NCBI GenBank assembly: GCA_037176725.1
Contig: JAZBRS010000026.1
Coordinates: 105,507,501 to 105,571,500, forward strand
DNA: 64,000 nt
Origin: Posidonia oceanica
Lineage: Eukaryota > Streptophyta > Magnoliopsida > Alismatales > Posidoniaceae
Reading direction: 5' to 3'
The position numbers and the translations under genes are program-made. The stretch's first letter is position 1. Each line of letters opens with the position of its first letter. The notes beneath the pieces are model-generated. The model saw nothing but the letters and a program-made list of their open reading frames with translations. It had not been told where the DNA came from and did no database searches. Of this stretch, positions 23,601-36,700 are shown in pieces.

Positions 23601-26600
23601 GAATGTCGTCACATCTCCTGATTCCATCGACACGTCCCTCCAATATCTTGGTCTGCCACACACAGAAAACACAGGAAAACTCTTTCCAAAACCTTTGCCA
23701 AACTCATGCATTTTCTTTTCAAAACTCTTTTCGAAAACCATTTCGAAATCCTTAAAAGACAACTCAAAATACCTCAAAACATGGCACCAAGCACAGTACA
23801 AAACCACGAGCTGAAAGCATAGCTCAGAACACAGCCTTGACAGCTCCGCTGTCGAGTCCAGAACCACATTACAAAACACCACACAACAGGGAACAAAAGC
23901 ACCTTCTGGGTATATCATTTACCCATTCGGCACCACACATAAGCAGAGCACTGGTCCCAAAGTTCCAATGAACTTACGAGACCGAACACCACACAAATTG
24001 CACCCAGAAACCATGTCCTGGTGCCAAGATCTGATTCTAAATTTAACATGCTCCCTAATGTTCGTCTAGACCAATTAGAGGAAATCTTAGCATTTCTAGG
24101 TTATTTAATCTTTTAATTTCCAATCCTAACTCAAGTGGAGTCTTGCTAATCCATTTTAGGCAATCCTAACTCATCCCTAATGATTTTCCTAATCATCATC
24201 TTGTCCTAATGTATTATATAGAATTTCAATCTCTTAAATGACAAGATTCATTTTAATCCTACAAAACTCACCATAAAACCAAAAATCAAATTATAATCAT
24301 CAATTAACACAGGAACACCATAGAGGATCTGGCCTAGTCCAAAACTAGGCCAATCCAAGAGGAATGGGCGCCCCAGGAGGCGTCCAAACACTCCTAAAAA
24401 ATACCCTGAAAAAAACGCGAGACCAAAACGCGGGAGAAAAACGCAGGATCAATTAAAAAATTACAGATTCCAGGCAAAACGCAGGAATCTAAAAAATCAC
24501 CCGGTTTGGAAACTTGAACCAGTCTCAGCACACACACCCACAAATTCCACAAAAATATCTAAAACGTAGATATTCAAGTCTTCTACCACATGGAATAAAA
24601 ATCAAAGCATTCCGATAACCGTAGCTCATGTTATAAAAATCCAAACCTCAAGAGGTCATTCGGCCACAAATCCGAGCACAGTAAACCCATTACCCAAAAA
24701 TACCCATAAAATCCACAATAAATCCCCTAAAATTATGAAATCTCTACCATGCATCCACAACACATCAAACTACACATTTGCATCATTTTCTACATAAAAT
24801 GAAGCTCAGAAGGGGGTGTGTACCTCAAACGACACCCACAAACCTCACTCTCCACCGCCGGCAACCCAAATCATCCTCAGGCGATCTCCTCCGCTCCCAA
24901 GCTCCTCGAGCTCGCTCAACCACCGGGGTGAAGACCAGAGTCCCTCACCGGCAGGGGAAGGCGTTCAACCAAAGCTCAACTCTCATCTCTCTCTGCCTCA
25001 CTCTCACTCGCACTCTCTGCCTCTCACCCTCTCACACACTCACACATGGAAGGAAGAGGAGGAAGAAGACTCCGAGAAGATGGGGGAGGAAGGAGGAAGA
25101 AGCCTCCAGATGCACCGCCGCCGCTCCCCCTCAGTCTCCGGACAGCCGCCCGAAATCACGGAAGGAAGAAGACTCGCTGCATGGCTGTGGCAACGACTGC
25201 ATTCTTTAATAAACTTTTTACATGAAAATTACGCAAAAGCCCTCTTCTTCCTCACAAACTGCCATTCTCCCACACAACTCTCAAAAAAAATGCCAAATTT
25301 CCTAGTGCCAAGCTTACCCGTTAATTCTAGAAAACCTGGATGTTATAGGACGCCTTCTAGTCACCACCCACCAGAGACGCAAGCAAACTCCCAGAGGGTT
25401 CCAAGATAATAGATGAAGAGGGGTTGGTGGGAGCCCTATCAGTTTTTACTTTTGGCGGGGGAGAGGCCAACGGAAGGAAACGAGAGCCAAAGGCTAATAT
25501 CTCTCCTTTCTCAGAAGCAAAATCCAAATTATTTGACAAAGGATCGGGAGTAGAGATAGAGAAAATATTAGAATTTAATGCCTGAGCGCCAATAGTGCGC
25601 TTAATCATTAAATTTGGGTGGCGTGTTGGTAAAGACTCAGGAGGAAGGACGAGAGAAGTCGTCCGCCGACTGATAGTTGTCAAAGCCGAATCAACGGAAG
25701 GAACACTGTAGATCTCGGAATTAATTAAAGGGAGCGTTAAATACCATTAAACCCGAATCCTCGTTTAAAACATTTGTATTAAGAGAATTAATACAGCCAC
25801 TAATTACTGGTTGGGAATTCAAGACGTCAGAATTCAAATCTTTTGTATCTCCTTGAGATACACGCTCCAATAAATCACTCAGCTGCTCCGATAAAGGATT
25901 ATTCTCCCAACGAATAGATAATTTATTCTCTAATTTACGATGGAAGGAGTGATTAGCGGTTATTGAGTGACCATTAACCTCAATAATAGTATTATTGTTG
26001 GAGTTAATACTAGGATTTAGTATCACCAACTGAGGTAACCCCGGCATAATTAACTTCTCGATCAGCTTGCAAGACATTAATTGACTCATGGTCTCTATTT
26101 CAGCGACATGAAAGAGAAGGGCTCACCAGAGAAGAAAAAGACCCAGCCAGCTCAACCAACAATTGAGAAACACAAGACGAAGGACCAGTAGGCACAAAAA
26201 CTTGCTGGCAAGTCCCAGCAAAAGATGTCGTCGCCGATTTCTCAAGGGACAATGAAGAAGGATCCAAAGCCCCACCAGAAGTGACCTGCTCCCCCCACAA
26301 TAGACAAGGTTTAGAGAAGGCCAAATCTAGAGGTTTGGCTATTTCCAATCTATTGGTATTCCTCACTGGATAAAGATCATAAGGAATCCCCCCCAGATCT
26401 GATGAAATAATTTTTGACAAATGGGAGGGATCAGTTGCTAGAGGGAGAGGGCTTACCCCAACCAGCGACTCAGAGCCAGATCTGCTATCATAAGGGTGCT
26501 AAGAAGGAGAAGAGAGCACCATATTTCCAGAAAAGAATAGATCAGAATCAGAAACTTCATGTGAAGTAGGAGGATCTTGTAAGAAAGAGGGGGGAAATGC

Positions 26601-26721
26601 TAGAAAAGAAAGAGACATCAATCGGCCTCACAGGCAACTGAGAGAATAATCTCTTCCTCCATCCATGTCTAGCCCTAACAAATCGAAACCAATGAAGACT
26701 TTCTAGTAACGACTTATCCAT
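20611..26721 (-). pseudogene. LINE ORF1 (nucleic-acid-binding protein), split by a solo LTR
   Basis: The likely start is the ATG at 26719-26721 (MDKSLLESLHWFRF). The frame continues in pieces through 26420-26100, 26089-25721 and 25683-25357, where the solo LTR cuts in. On the other side (22279-20611) come a CCHC-type zinc knuckle (CFKCSSPNHSVSICR, about 22200), a stretch resembling the DUF4283-type ORF1 domain (around 21780-21600, including FWIRLEGIPHHLW), and a Ser/Lys-rich C-terminal tail ending at 20611, a few bases before ORF2. In plant L1 elements ORF1 packages the RNA. Several frameshifts are present in addition to the LTR insertion. Confidence 0.78.
22333..25347 (-). mobile_element. 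Solo LTR, 3.0 kb, inserted into the LINE ORF1
   Basis: Starts TGTAACGACC and ends GGATGTTATA on the + strand, and is flanked by a perfect GGACG duplication (22328-22332 and 25348-25352). LINE ORF1 continues on both sides, so it landed in the LINE. There is no internal domain, so it is a solo LTR. Sequence around 23500-24230 is closely shared with 1-760 of this window, and more distantly with 5750-6150, so these LTRs form one family. As seen from the - strand the first bases are TATAAC instead of TGTAAC, consistent with C-to-T decay. Frames at 24778-25409 are repeat shadows. Confidence 0.9.
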
Positions 26722-27002
26722 TATATCGCTGCAACAGGACAGCAAGGCCGGTCGACCGCAAGAACAGAGATCTTATACGGAAGCGACTGCGAGAACATCA
26801 GAGAGTGAACTACAATAAACGACAGGTCGCTGCAGACAAACAGTAAGTCAGATCTACCCTCCAATTAGCGAATCAAAGGACCAACGACGAGAATGAGCAC
26901 AATGAGCGAGAGCGACAGCGACAACGTTACACCCAGATCAATTCTTTGTTTTACCAAATGGTTGCTGTCCTACCACCCTTACAACTAGCACCTACTTGTT
27001 TT

Positions 27003-27018
27003 AGGAGGATGTGTTTTG
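27003..27018. repeat. Target-site duplication of the LINE, right copy
   Basis: Identical to 16520-16535 over all 16 bases. It marks the 5' boundary of the LINE and shows where the original host sequence upstream of the REC gene resumes. Confidence 0.95.
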
Positions 27019-27056
27019 TCGATAGAAATGGATAAGCCAAGGAGGTGGAAGCACCT

Positions 27057-27096
<40 letters not shown>

Positions 27097-27710
27097 TGAG
27101 GATGTGAGATGACTTGGTGATGAGATGGGAGCACTTGAGGACCGCTGAGGAAGTTGTTAGATTTGATCTGAATGGTGGAAGAAATGAGAGGTCCCAACGC
27201 CATCTCACCCTCATAATCTCTTCCTTCTCTCTCCCTCCCCGCTCCCCCCACACCACTCCCCCCACCCTATCTCTCTTAACACTATTCACGTAGTAGTAAT
27301 CAACCTCAACGAAACAAGAAGAAAGTAACTACAAAACCTTATCCTATCCCCTCCCCACTCTATCTACACCTCTCCTCCAATCCCCATCTCCTCCCTCCCT
27401 CCCTCCCTCCCTACCCCCACTCCTCCTCACATCTGCATTGGTGCCCACATCTGAACCAAAAACCAACATATCCCCCCCACCTCCCACCCACTCCAAACTC
27501 AAACCAACAGCAAACACCAGTACTACTGCTTAAACCTCCCAGCACCCTCAACTGGCACCCATTTTGCTGTTGGGTAGTGCTTAGCTTCAAACCTCAATTG
27601 GAACCCATCTAGGAGTTGGGTTTTGGAAGGTCCAATTCACATCCAATTCCAACTCATAGCAGTACATACATAGCAGTGAGGAGTGCAGAAGCTTCTGTCT
27701 GAGCTCAGAC
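27019..27710 (+). promoter_or_regulatory. Upstream region and 5' leader of the REC/TSS gene
   Basis: Host sequence between the LINE and the REC start codon. It contains a 16-unit (AG)n run (27061-27092), a (CCCT)n tract (about 27389-27412), and long C/T-rich and CCCCCAC stretches typical of plant leaders. GA/CT repeats of this kind are known binding sites for plant BPC-type GAGA factors; whether they act here is inference. I could not identify a convincing TATA box. Any promoter element more than 0.7 kb upstream has been pushed 10.5 kb away by the LINE. Confidence 0.55.
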
Positions 27711-30700
27711 ATGGCACCAAAGGCTGGGAAGGCGAAGGCCAACAAGGCCAGAGGGGAGAAGAAGAAGAAAGAAGAGAAGGGTACGTGTGTCTTCGTCTTG
27801 TCTTGCGACATCCATCACCAAAATTGGATCTTCTTTCGTGTCTATCCGTTGAATTCTGTCGTCTCTAATTCTGTCGATAAAACATAACCTTGTAGTTTTG
27901 CCTACCGTTTTGGACATTGGAGTGGAGACACCGGGCTACTGCCACCTCACGCTCAAGGTAGTGTCGTTACGAGGGAGTTTGCTAAAGTGAGCTGGGAATT
28001 TCGAAGAGTGTGTGGTGAGGTTAATCTCAACCGTTGGTTCCTTTCTTGGGTGGTGTGCAGGGTGTGTCGACGGACAGGATTCTCGACGTCCGGAAGCTGC
28101 TGGCCGTACACGTGGATACTTGCCACTTGACCAATTTCTCCCTGTCGCACGAGGTAATTTTCAGGGGAGGGTCCATTGATTGAACGGCTCAGATCTTGTC
28201 GTGGGTTATAATTATAAGAGAGGTTTTTCATTTTTGATGGTGTAGGTTCGTGGGACGCGGTTGAACGACTCGGTGGACGTGGCGTCTATGAAGCCTTGCC
28301 ATCTCACCCTCGTAGAAGGTGATATTTTTAGATAAAAAAATCATGGAAAGTATTACACGTCGTTTTTTGGCAATTTAATGTTGGAGATTTTTTATTTTTT
28401 TTTTGAGAAAATACGTTATAGCAACAGCAACATTTTCTATTGGATTTTTTTTCTTGAAAGGAATACATATCTAATAAATAAGTGTATAAAAAATTAAGGA
28501 AACAAGTATCTTCGTATTCTCACATTCAAAGTACAGGAGACTTTTTTATGGTATTTACTCAATAAAGTTGCCTTAGGATTTTGTCTCTCTTATTAACAAC
28601 GAGAACAACTTGTAAGATTTTAATTTCCTATATCCAGACAATAAATGAAATCAAGTGTAATATATTAAATAAAATAATTCTTAGAAAAGCAAGATCATTT
28701 TCTTACAAAATCAACTTACTTCTGCGTAAGATGACATGTTTTAACGGCGATAATAATTAGCACACATTAACAGTGAGACATCTACACGTATAGCTACCCT
28801 TGTCCATATTTGATGAAATAAAATCACATAACCATTTCGTTACATTGCTCTCGTTTTTTAATCTCAAAGCCAACAACATCTACATATATGTACTTCCTAA
28901 TCTGCTCTAGAGACTTAAATCATTGCATTAATGCATTCCCCTCTGCAACATGGACTTGAATTACATTCCCGAGCACCTTCAAGGTGTCTCGCTTTAAAAC
29001 ACCCACCAGCAGAAGCGAAAATATTTCAAAACCATAGGGACTAAAACGCAAATCTGAAAAAAAGTTCGTACGCGCATTTGCAGAGGAGTACACGGAAGCC
29101 CTCGCCGTCGACCACATCCGCCGCCTGCTCGACCTCATCGCCTGCACCACCGCGTTCTCCTCCTCCTCCAAATCATCCACCTCCAGCAACGGAGCTGCCT
29201 CATTGCCTCCGCCGCGGCCAGAGCCCTCCGATGCTGGATCGAAGGCGAAGGATGGCAAAGAGGAGGGGGCGCTGTACCCTCCCCCCAAGCTCGGGCAGTT
29301 CTACGACTTCCTCTCCTTCTCCCATCTCACGATTCCGATTCAATGTAAGTTCTCTTGCTGTAAAGCTTCTTCTTTTGCTGTCAAATTGAGATCTTGATGT
29401 TTAGATTTGAGTGTCGTTTTGGCGGTTGTAGATGTACGGAGGTCGGCGAGGCCATTCGCGGAGGATAAGAGGGAAGACGATTTCTTTCAGATTGATGTGA
29501 GTTTGAAAAAAGAAGTCATTTTTGTTGTTGTATAATTTCGTTGGTGTTGTTTTATTTTTTCTATTTAAGTAGAACCATTTGGAAGTGCTCGTGGGAGCTT
29601 TTGGTTTTGCGAGAATCTAGTTTTCGCAAGAGTTGTTCCAAACAGTACCATAGGAAGCTAGATTTCCTAGTTACTATAGGCTCAGCTTCTGGATTTTGAA
29701 CTGGAATTTGGAAGTTGTTAATAAATGCTATCTTAATTTGGTTAGTTGATGGGGGAACTGAATCAAGTCGCGTTGTTTCTTGGACAGGTGAAGGTCTGTA
29801 ATGGGAAATTGGTTACCATTGTGGCTTGTCAGAATGGGTTCTATCCCGCAGGTAAAAGGAATCTCCTTTGTCATTCCTTGGTTGGTCTGCTGCAGCAGAT
29901 CAGCCGGGCGTTTGATGGGGTAAGTCGGATAAAAGGTGGATTTTTTTTTTCTAATTTGGTGACTTCCTTTAGATTAGATTTTCAGATTTGGCTTGTTTGC
30001 AGGCGTATAAAGCTCTCATTAAAGCTTTCACAGAGCACAATAAGGTGAGTGTTTTGTATACTTTTAGTGATTACAAGTTTGGTGTCATATGCCTGTTGCT
30101 TTTGGATAACTCTCAACATGCCGAGGAATGTTTTCTATGGAACTTACAAATAGATACAATATGATAATTCTAACTCATAGATGTTTGCTCCAAAACTTTT
30201 TTAGGCAAGTTCTTGACATCATATGGATAGTTATGGTCATAGTTTGTTAAATCATATGTACTCTCTTTGTTCCAGTTTGGTAATCTTCCATATGGATTCC
30301 GAGCAAATACATGGGTTGTGCCTCCTGTTGTTGCGGATTCACCATGGATTTTCCGGCCTTTTCCAACTGAGGATGAAAGTTGGGGTGGTAATGGTGGGGG
30401 CCAGGGAAGGGATGGGAAGCATGACCACAGGAAATGGTCGAAAGAATTTGCAATCCTGGCAACCATGCCCTGTGAGACAGCAGAGGAGAGGCAAATTAGA
30501 GATCGGAAAGCATTCCTTCTGCATAGTGTATTTGTTGACATCTCAGTTGTTAAAGCTGTAGCAGCTATTCAATATTTAATTGGCTACAACAGTTGTTCTA
30601 ACGAAGTGTATGAGGAGCAAGTTGGAGATTTAAGGATTAAAGTAACAAGAGATATACCTGATGCAAGTGTAAAATTGGATGTCAGAATTGATGGGAACCA

Positions 30701-33700
30701 GGCTTCAAATATGTCATCTAAGGAACTTGCGGAAAGAAACCTACTTAAAGGGATTACTGCAGACGAAAGTGCAACTGTTCATGTAAGCCATGTTGGTTTT
30801 TCTTTGCAATATCGTCCATCTTCTATGAAGTGCTTTTATGTGACCAGCAACCAACCATTAATTTATCTGGTTCTCTACTGGGATGATTCTGCTGCAGGAC
30901 ACTGCTACTTTGGGTGTAGTGATAGTTAGACATTGTGGATACACTGCTGTTGTTAAAGTACCTGTTTATGATGAATTGGCTGGGAGTAATCTCCCACATG
31001 ATGTTGATATTCAAGACCAGCCTGAGGGAGGTGCTCATGCTCTAAATGTTAACAGGTACCGGTTTTTTGGAGATCCTCAAATACTTAGTATCTACCTTAA
31101 AAAAATTTACCTTCTAGATTAAGCTATTATATTACTGGTTATATAGTTCAACATCTGCCCCATTAAATGGCAATTATTGATAAGAAAATGAAAGGAAAAA
31201 GAAAATGTTCTAACTGTTTATTATTTTTCAATGTGAAGGATTATTCTTTATCTTCAATCGCCACAATAAAATTAAGTTATGGAAGAAAGGAAGACTTTTC
31301 TGACTTGCCAGCTGGTTTTGGATTCTATTGCAGTTTGAGAACACTGTTGCATAAGCCATCCACTCTTCAATTATCTTCTGCAGCACTGCACTCACAAGGT
31401 CTGGAGAAGGAAGATTTACAGTTAGCCAGGGCTACTGTTCACAAAGTATTAAAGGATAGCCTGATGAAATTGGAAGAAATGCCTAAAAAACAGGATAAGT
31501 CCATCAGGTGGGAGCTTGGTGCATGTTGGGTTCAGCATTTACAGAACCTTGCATCAGGGAAAACCGAATGCAAAAAAAGTGAAGAACCTAAAACTGAGCC
31601 TGCTGTGAAGGGACTTGGGAAGCAGTTTGGGTTGCTAAAAGGAATTAAGAAGTCAGATGACAAAGCAAGCAACCTTGTCATCCCAAAAGAAAATTCCACC
31701 TGCATCGGGTCTGAAGATGATAACAAATATTCAAATAAGTTAGATTCTAAAAAGGAGATGATGTTGAAGAATTTGCTCTCTGAAGCAGCTTTTACACGCC
31801 TCAAAGAATCGGAAACTGGGCTTCATGTCAAGGTACAGTACATTAATTGTGGGTTCTTGCTTAAACTAGCCTCATATTAGAGATTTTTTTGAAAGATATC
31901 TGACTTATGGCACCCTGCAATTGCTACTTGGACCATCCTTTCTCTTATGTATTTACCTCTATTTCATCATCCAGCATTGAATATTGCCTGATCATTTGTC
32001 ATATAGTTAATATGAGACTCACACACCTGGGTATCGTTTACTAATAAAAGACATGGGTCTCCATAGTTGATTTACAGTTTTTTCCTCAAGTATACATGCT
32101 AGTAAGATAACTTGAGTACTGCAAAACCTTCTTACAAGATCATTCTACAACTTTTTTAGCTTGGCTGCTATAACATTACCATAACATTTTTTTATATTCG
32201 TTTTCATTTGCAGTCTCCTGATGAGCTAATTGAGATGGCACACAAATACTATGCTGACACTGCCTTGCCAAAATTGGTATCTATTCTATTTCAGAATAAC
32301 ATCACTTTATTATTGTCTTCTTGAATTGATTATTATAACTCGTAAATTTATGATATGACATCAATTTTATCAGGTGGCAGATTTTGGTTCCCTGGAACTT
32401 TCTCCAGTTGATGGTAGGACACTCACAGACTTCATGCATACTAGGGGTCTGCAGATGTGTTCTTTGGGACGTGTGGTATTTCTCTCTCATAAATCTACTT
32501 TTTTTACTTAAAATCTTGTAAGTATCATCTCAATTTCTCACTCAACTATTCCAAGGGCTTTCTCCCTTATAGATTTATTTGTTGGAAATGCCAGGTTGAA
32601 CTTGCTGACAAGCTCCCTCACGTTCAGTCTCTTTGTGTCCATGAGATGATAGTTCGTGCATTTAAGCATATAGTACAAGCAGTAATTGCAGCTGTTGAAG
32701 ATATAGCCAACTTGTCTGGATTAATAGCTTCTTCTTTGAACCTCTTGTTGGGATCTCCATTGGCCAAAAATGTTGATATGGACTTGGCTGATGATGCCAA
32801 AATCAAACAAAAGTGGCTCAGTACCTTTCTTTTGAAAAGATTTGCGTGGAGATGGAATGATGAAAGTTGTCGTGATCTAAGAAAATTTGCCATTCTCCGT
32901 GGTCTTTGCCACAAGGTATACTGTAAATTTGTAGTCATATAAACTAAGATCTATTTGATATTTTAGGTAGCTGGATTTGATTATTCCTTTTGTTTTTGCT
33001 GAATTCTGTACCTGTATTTCTGCTCAGGTGGGACTTGAGTTAGTACCTAGAGACTACGATATGGATTCTTCATTTCCCTTCAAGGGATCAGATGTTATCA
33101 GCATGGTGCCTGTATATAAAGTACGTTCAATAGCACCATGCAATACTCGAATTAAAATGAGTTGAATATTTGGAAGTTATACTGATAATTATGCACTGCA
33201 GCATGTTGCTTGCTCCTCTGCTGATGGTCGCACACTTTTGGAGTCATCCAAGACTTCCTTGGATAAAGGCAAACTTGAAGATGCGGTTAACTATGGTACC
33301 AAGGTGCAAAAGTTAACTTAAACAAACTTTGTTCATGTTCACTGAACAGTCTATATTGTACAGCTTTTCCGACTGCTTCAAAATCACTGACACATTCTAT
33401 CTTTTTCATTTTGAACTCTGAAGGCACTCTCCAAACTTATAGCTGTATGTGGTCCTTACCACCGAATGACAGCCGGTGCATACAGCCTTCTAGCTGTTGT
33501 GCTTTACCATACTGGTGATTTTAACCAGGTCAGTCATGATAAACATGCTCATATGCATGCAACCCCTTTCATGATTTCCGCTTATTCTATTGAAATTTTT
33601 TTTGGTTGAAAACATAAAGGGTCTACTCCATCTTGCCATCCCCATTGAAGACACATTGTGGTTTTTGTTCAACATGTTCCATATCCCACTGAAAATCCTA

Positions 33701-36700
33701 GATTCAGCCTTTATATTCCATCCAGGTTCAGTTTGCAAATTATAAAACCTTATTGTGAATATAAAGAGAATTAAGGACAAACTTACTTAGGGCTCAGCAG
33801 ATGTGCCTCTGATTTGTTGAGATATGGTATGAACCTATTTACATAGAAAAAGATATTCATGTATAGGATGTGGGAAATGAAGCTAAAGTGAACATACAGA
33901 GTGGAAACAGAAAGCTCTTGCATTACGTGATTGACAATGTTCATTAGAAAACTTCAGGGCAGATAACTTAAAATTTTACAACAAAATACAGGGGAATGCG
34001 TTTTGAAACAAAAGAAAGAGCATGAAACAATGGTGTTGCACTAGGCAATAAACCAACTTCAACAATCTATGCGCTATTCATTTTCAAATAACTAAAAAGT
34101 TATCGCAATGATTCTTAAAATCATCTATTTGTTGGAATCACTTTAAGTTGCAATTCTAGAAAATAAATCTAAAATAATAATCTTTGGAATCTTGGCAGGC
34201 AACTATCTACCAACAAAAGGCCTTGGATATCAATGAGAGAGAACTAGGCCTTGATCATCCGGATACCATGAAAAGCTATGGGGATCTGGCTGTTTTCTAC
34301 TATCGCCTTCAACACACTGAGTTAGCTTTGAAGTAAGTGCAGTTTTTTTTTCATAATATATTCTCTTGGGAAGTACCATTTTACACGTTGAAAAAGAGGC
34401 TATAAACTGTTACATTTCCATGGTAAATCTTAATGCTTTCTTAAGCCTTAAAGGTCTAAAAAATGTTGTAAAATTGATTAATAATGAAAGAAACAATTCC
34501 ACAAAAAAATTAGTTTGTATTCTTTAGGAACTGGACTTATTTACTTCAAAATATGCTACTTCATAATGATTATACTATAGCATCACTCAGTATAGAACAT
34601 TTAAAGCAACCTCTATTTCCTCTGATATGAGTTAATTTAAGCTTCACAAAAATTGAACGAACTTGTGATAAGATACACTTGAATAGCAAGATAGAGGGGT
34701 TTTATTGAAAGAGAGCTCTACATAGTCTGCGGCTTTGTACTTTATACACTTTACCCTTTTTAAAAATAAAAAATATATGTGACTGCATGTGTAGGGTAAA
34801 AATGTTGCATGGAAAGCTAATGTTTCGTTAATACAAGCAATTTGTGTATACATCGAACTTTTCTTCCTCATGGCTCAGGTATGTCAACCGCGCATTGTAT
34901 CTTCTGCACATAACTTGTGGTCCCTCACACCCTAACACGGCTGCGACATACATCAATGTTGCAATGATGGAAGAAGGATTGGGGAATGTCCATGTAGCAC
35001 TCAGATACCTACATGAAGCTCTGAAGTGTAACCAGAGACTGCTTGGAGCTGATCATATACAGGTTGCTCCCTCCCTCCCATTCTCCCTCTCTTTATCCAT
35101 CTGCACAAGTCATATATGTTCTCTTTTGTAAGACTTCATCTGTATATCCACCCCTTGATCTCACACACGTGTCAACATGATTTTACCTGCATCTCTGAGA
35201 CTACAACAAGTATACAGCATCAGGATCCATATTATACCAGTCTGAGTTCCTTTTCCTTTGTATGATGTGTATTACAGACTGCAGCCAGTTACCATGCTAT
35301 TGCCATTGCTCTCTCATTGATGGAAGCCTATTCACTCAGTGTTCAGCATGAGCAGACAACTCTACAAATACTTCAAGCGAAGCTTGGAGCTGAAGACCTT
35401 CGTACACAGGTAACAATACCACCAAGACCCTTGTTAGTTGCTATGCTTATTTTTTCACCTTTTTCAGTTAATCACACATTTTTTGCAGGATGCTGCTGCA
35501 TGGTTGGAGTACTTTGAGTCTAAGGCTTTAGAACAACAAGAAGCTGCCCGGAATGGCACTCCAAAACCAGATGCTTCTATAGCTAGCAAAGGACACCTCA
35601 GGTAATTAATGGTACCAATAATCATGTATATATTGGCTAAAATGAATGCTTCCAACTAAGAAATTTAACTTTTGTATGTATCTTAGATTGTTGCAAGTTG
35701 CACCCAGTGTTGCATTACAATTGGTTGTTTTTTATTTGGTCTAAGATGTAAGACCTTGTTTTAAAAAATTGCAGAGTATAACAATTGACCCAAATTTTCT
35801 ACAACCCTAATGATTGCCAAGCTCTAGTTATGTTTCATTTCCCTCTTTTGATATGAATGATAATGTACTTTTAGCCAGTTATATGTTAGCATTGTTAACA
35901 ACAATCTCTTCAAGATATTGTTTTTTTTTACCTTCCTCATTATTTTAATTGACACTTGACGGACTCGCATAAAACTGGTGCTTCCTGATGTTTTATACTC
36001 CTTCCACCAGTGTTTCGGACCTTCTGGATTACATAAACCCAGATGAAGACCTGAAGACAAGAGAAAATCAAAAGAAACTAGCTCGTGCAAAGGTGTTTCC
36101 TTTTCCTCTAGACAAGTCATTCTTGTTTGTTTGATTGATCAGTAATATTTTTCAATCCAAGTAAAACTTAAATAATTTTTGTTGCCAATATTCATTTCAT
36201 GTTGCATTCCTGATAACATACAGATCAAAGGAAGAGTAGGTCAAAACCAGTGGGAAACAGTTTCAGATGAAGATTCTGCTCAAAAAGATCTAAATGTAAA
36301 CGAAGATCAGAAGAACAAGGAAGTATACTTAACACCTGAACATGATAGAAAACCAGCATCTAATGATAAAGAGAATGTGATTCAAGCTAGATCTTCTGAA
36401 TCTAAAGATGAGAAAAGCACTGTTAGCATAGTTCACACATCTGAATTTAACCCACAGGATGACATGGCACAAGATGATATTTCTGGGGAAGGATGGCAAG
36501 AAGCTATCCCAAAGGGGCGTTCGGCTGCAGGTCGAAAGATTGTCGTTACTAGGAGACCTAACCTTGCAAGACTAGATACAGACTCTATAAATGGTTTGGA
36601 AAGTGCTCGACACAAACCAAGGCATTATACCAATGGCCCTTCTCCAAGAACAACAACTAACCTGGCTGTTCCAGCATCATCTCCAGTTGCTAAGAAACTA

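Larger units (their letters stand above)
16536..27002 (-). mobile_element. Long L1-type LINE retrotransposon, full span, interrupted by a solo LTR
   Basis: The element lies on the - strand. Its 3' end is the T-run at 16536-16545 (a poly(A) tail on the coding strand) and its 5' end is at 27002. Perfect 16-bp duplications flank it (16520-16535 and 27003-27018). Going 5' to 3' it holds a long ORF1 with a zinc knuckle, an endonuclease, a reverse transcriptase and a terminal zf-RVT-like domain. Without the nested solo LTR (22333-25347) it is about 7.4 kb, so it is close to full length rather than 5'-truncated. Stops, frameshifts and a mutated catalytic motif show it is dead, yet the target duplication is still perfect. 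Confidence 0.93.

Noticed and set aside
24778..25409. His/Ser/Arg-rich + strand frames
   Set aside because: Inside the solo LTR at 22333-25347 and antisense to its orientation; composition follows C/T-rich tracts, and related LTRs have similar but unconserved frames.
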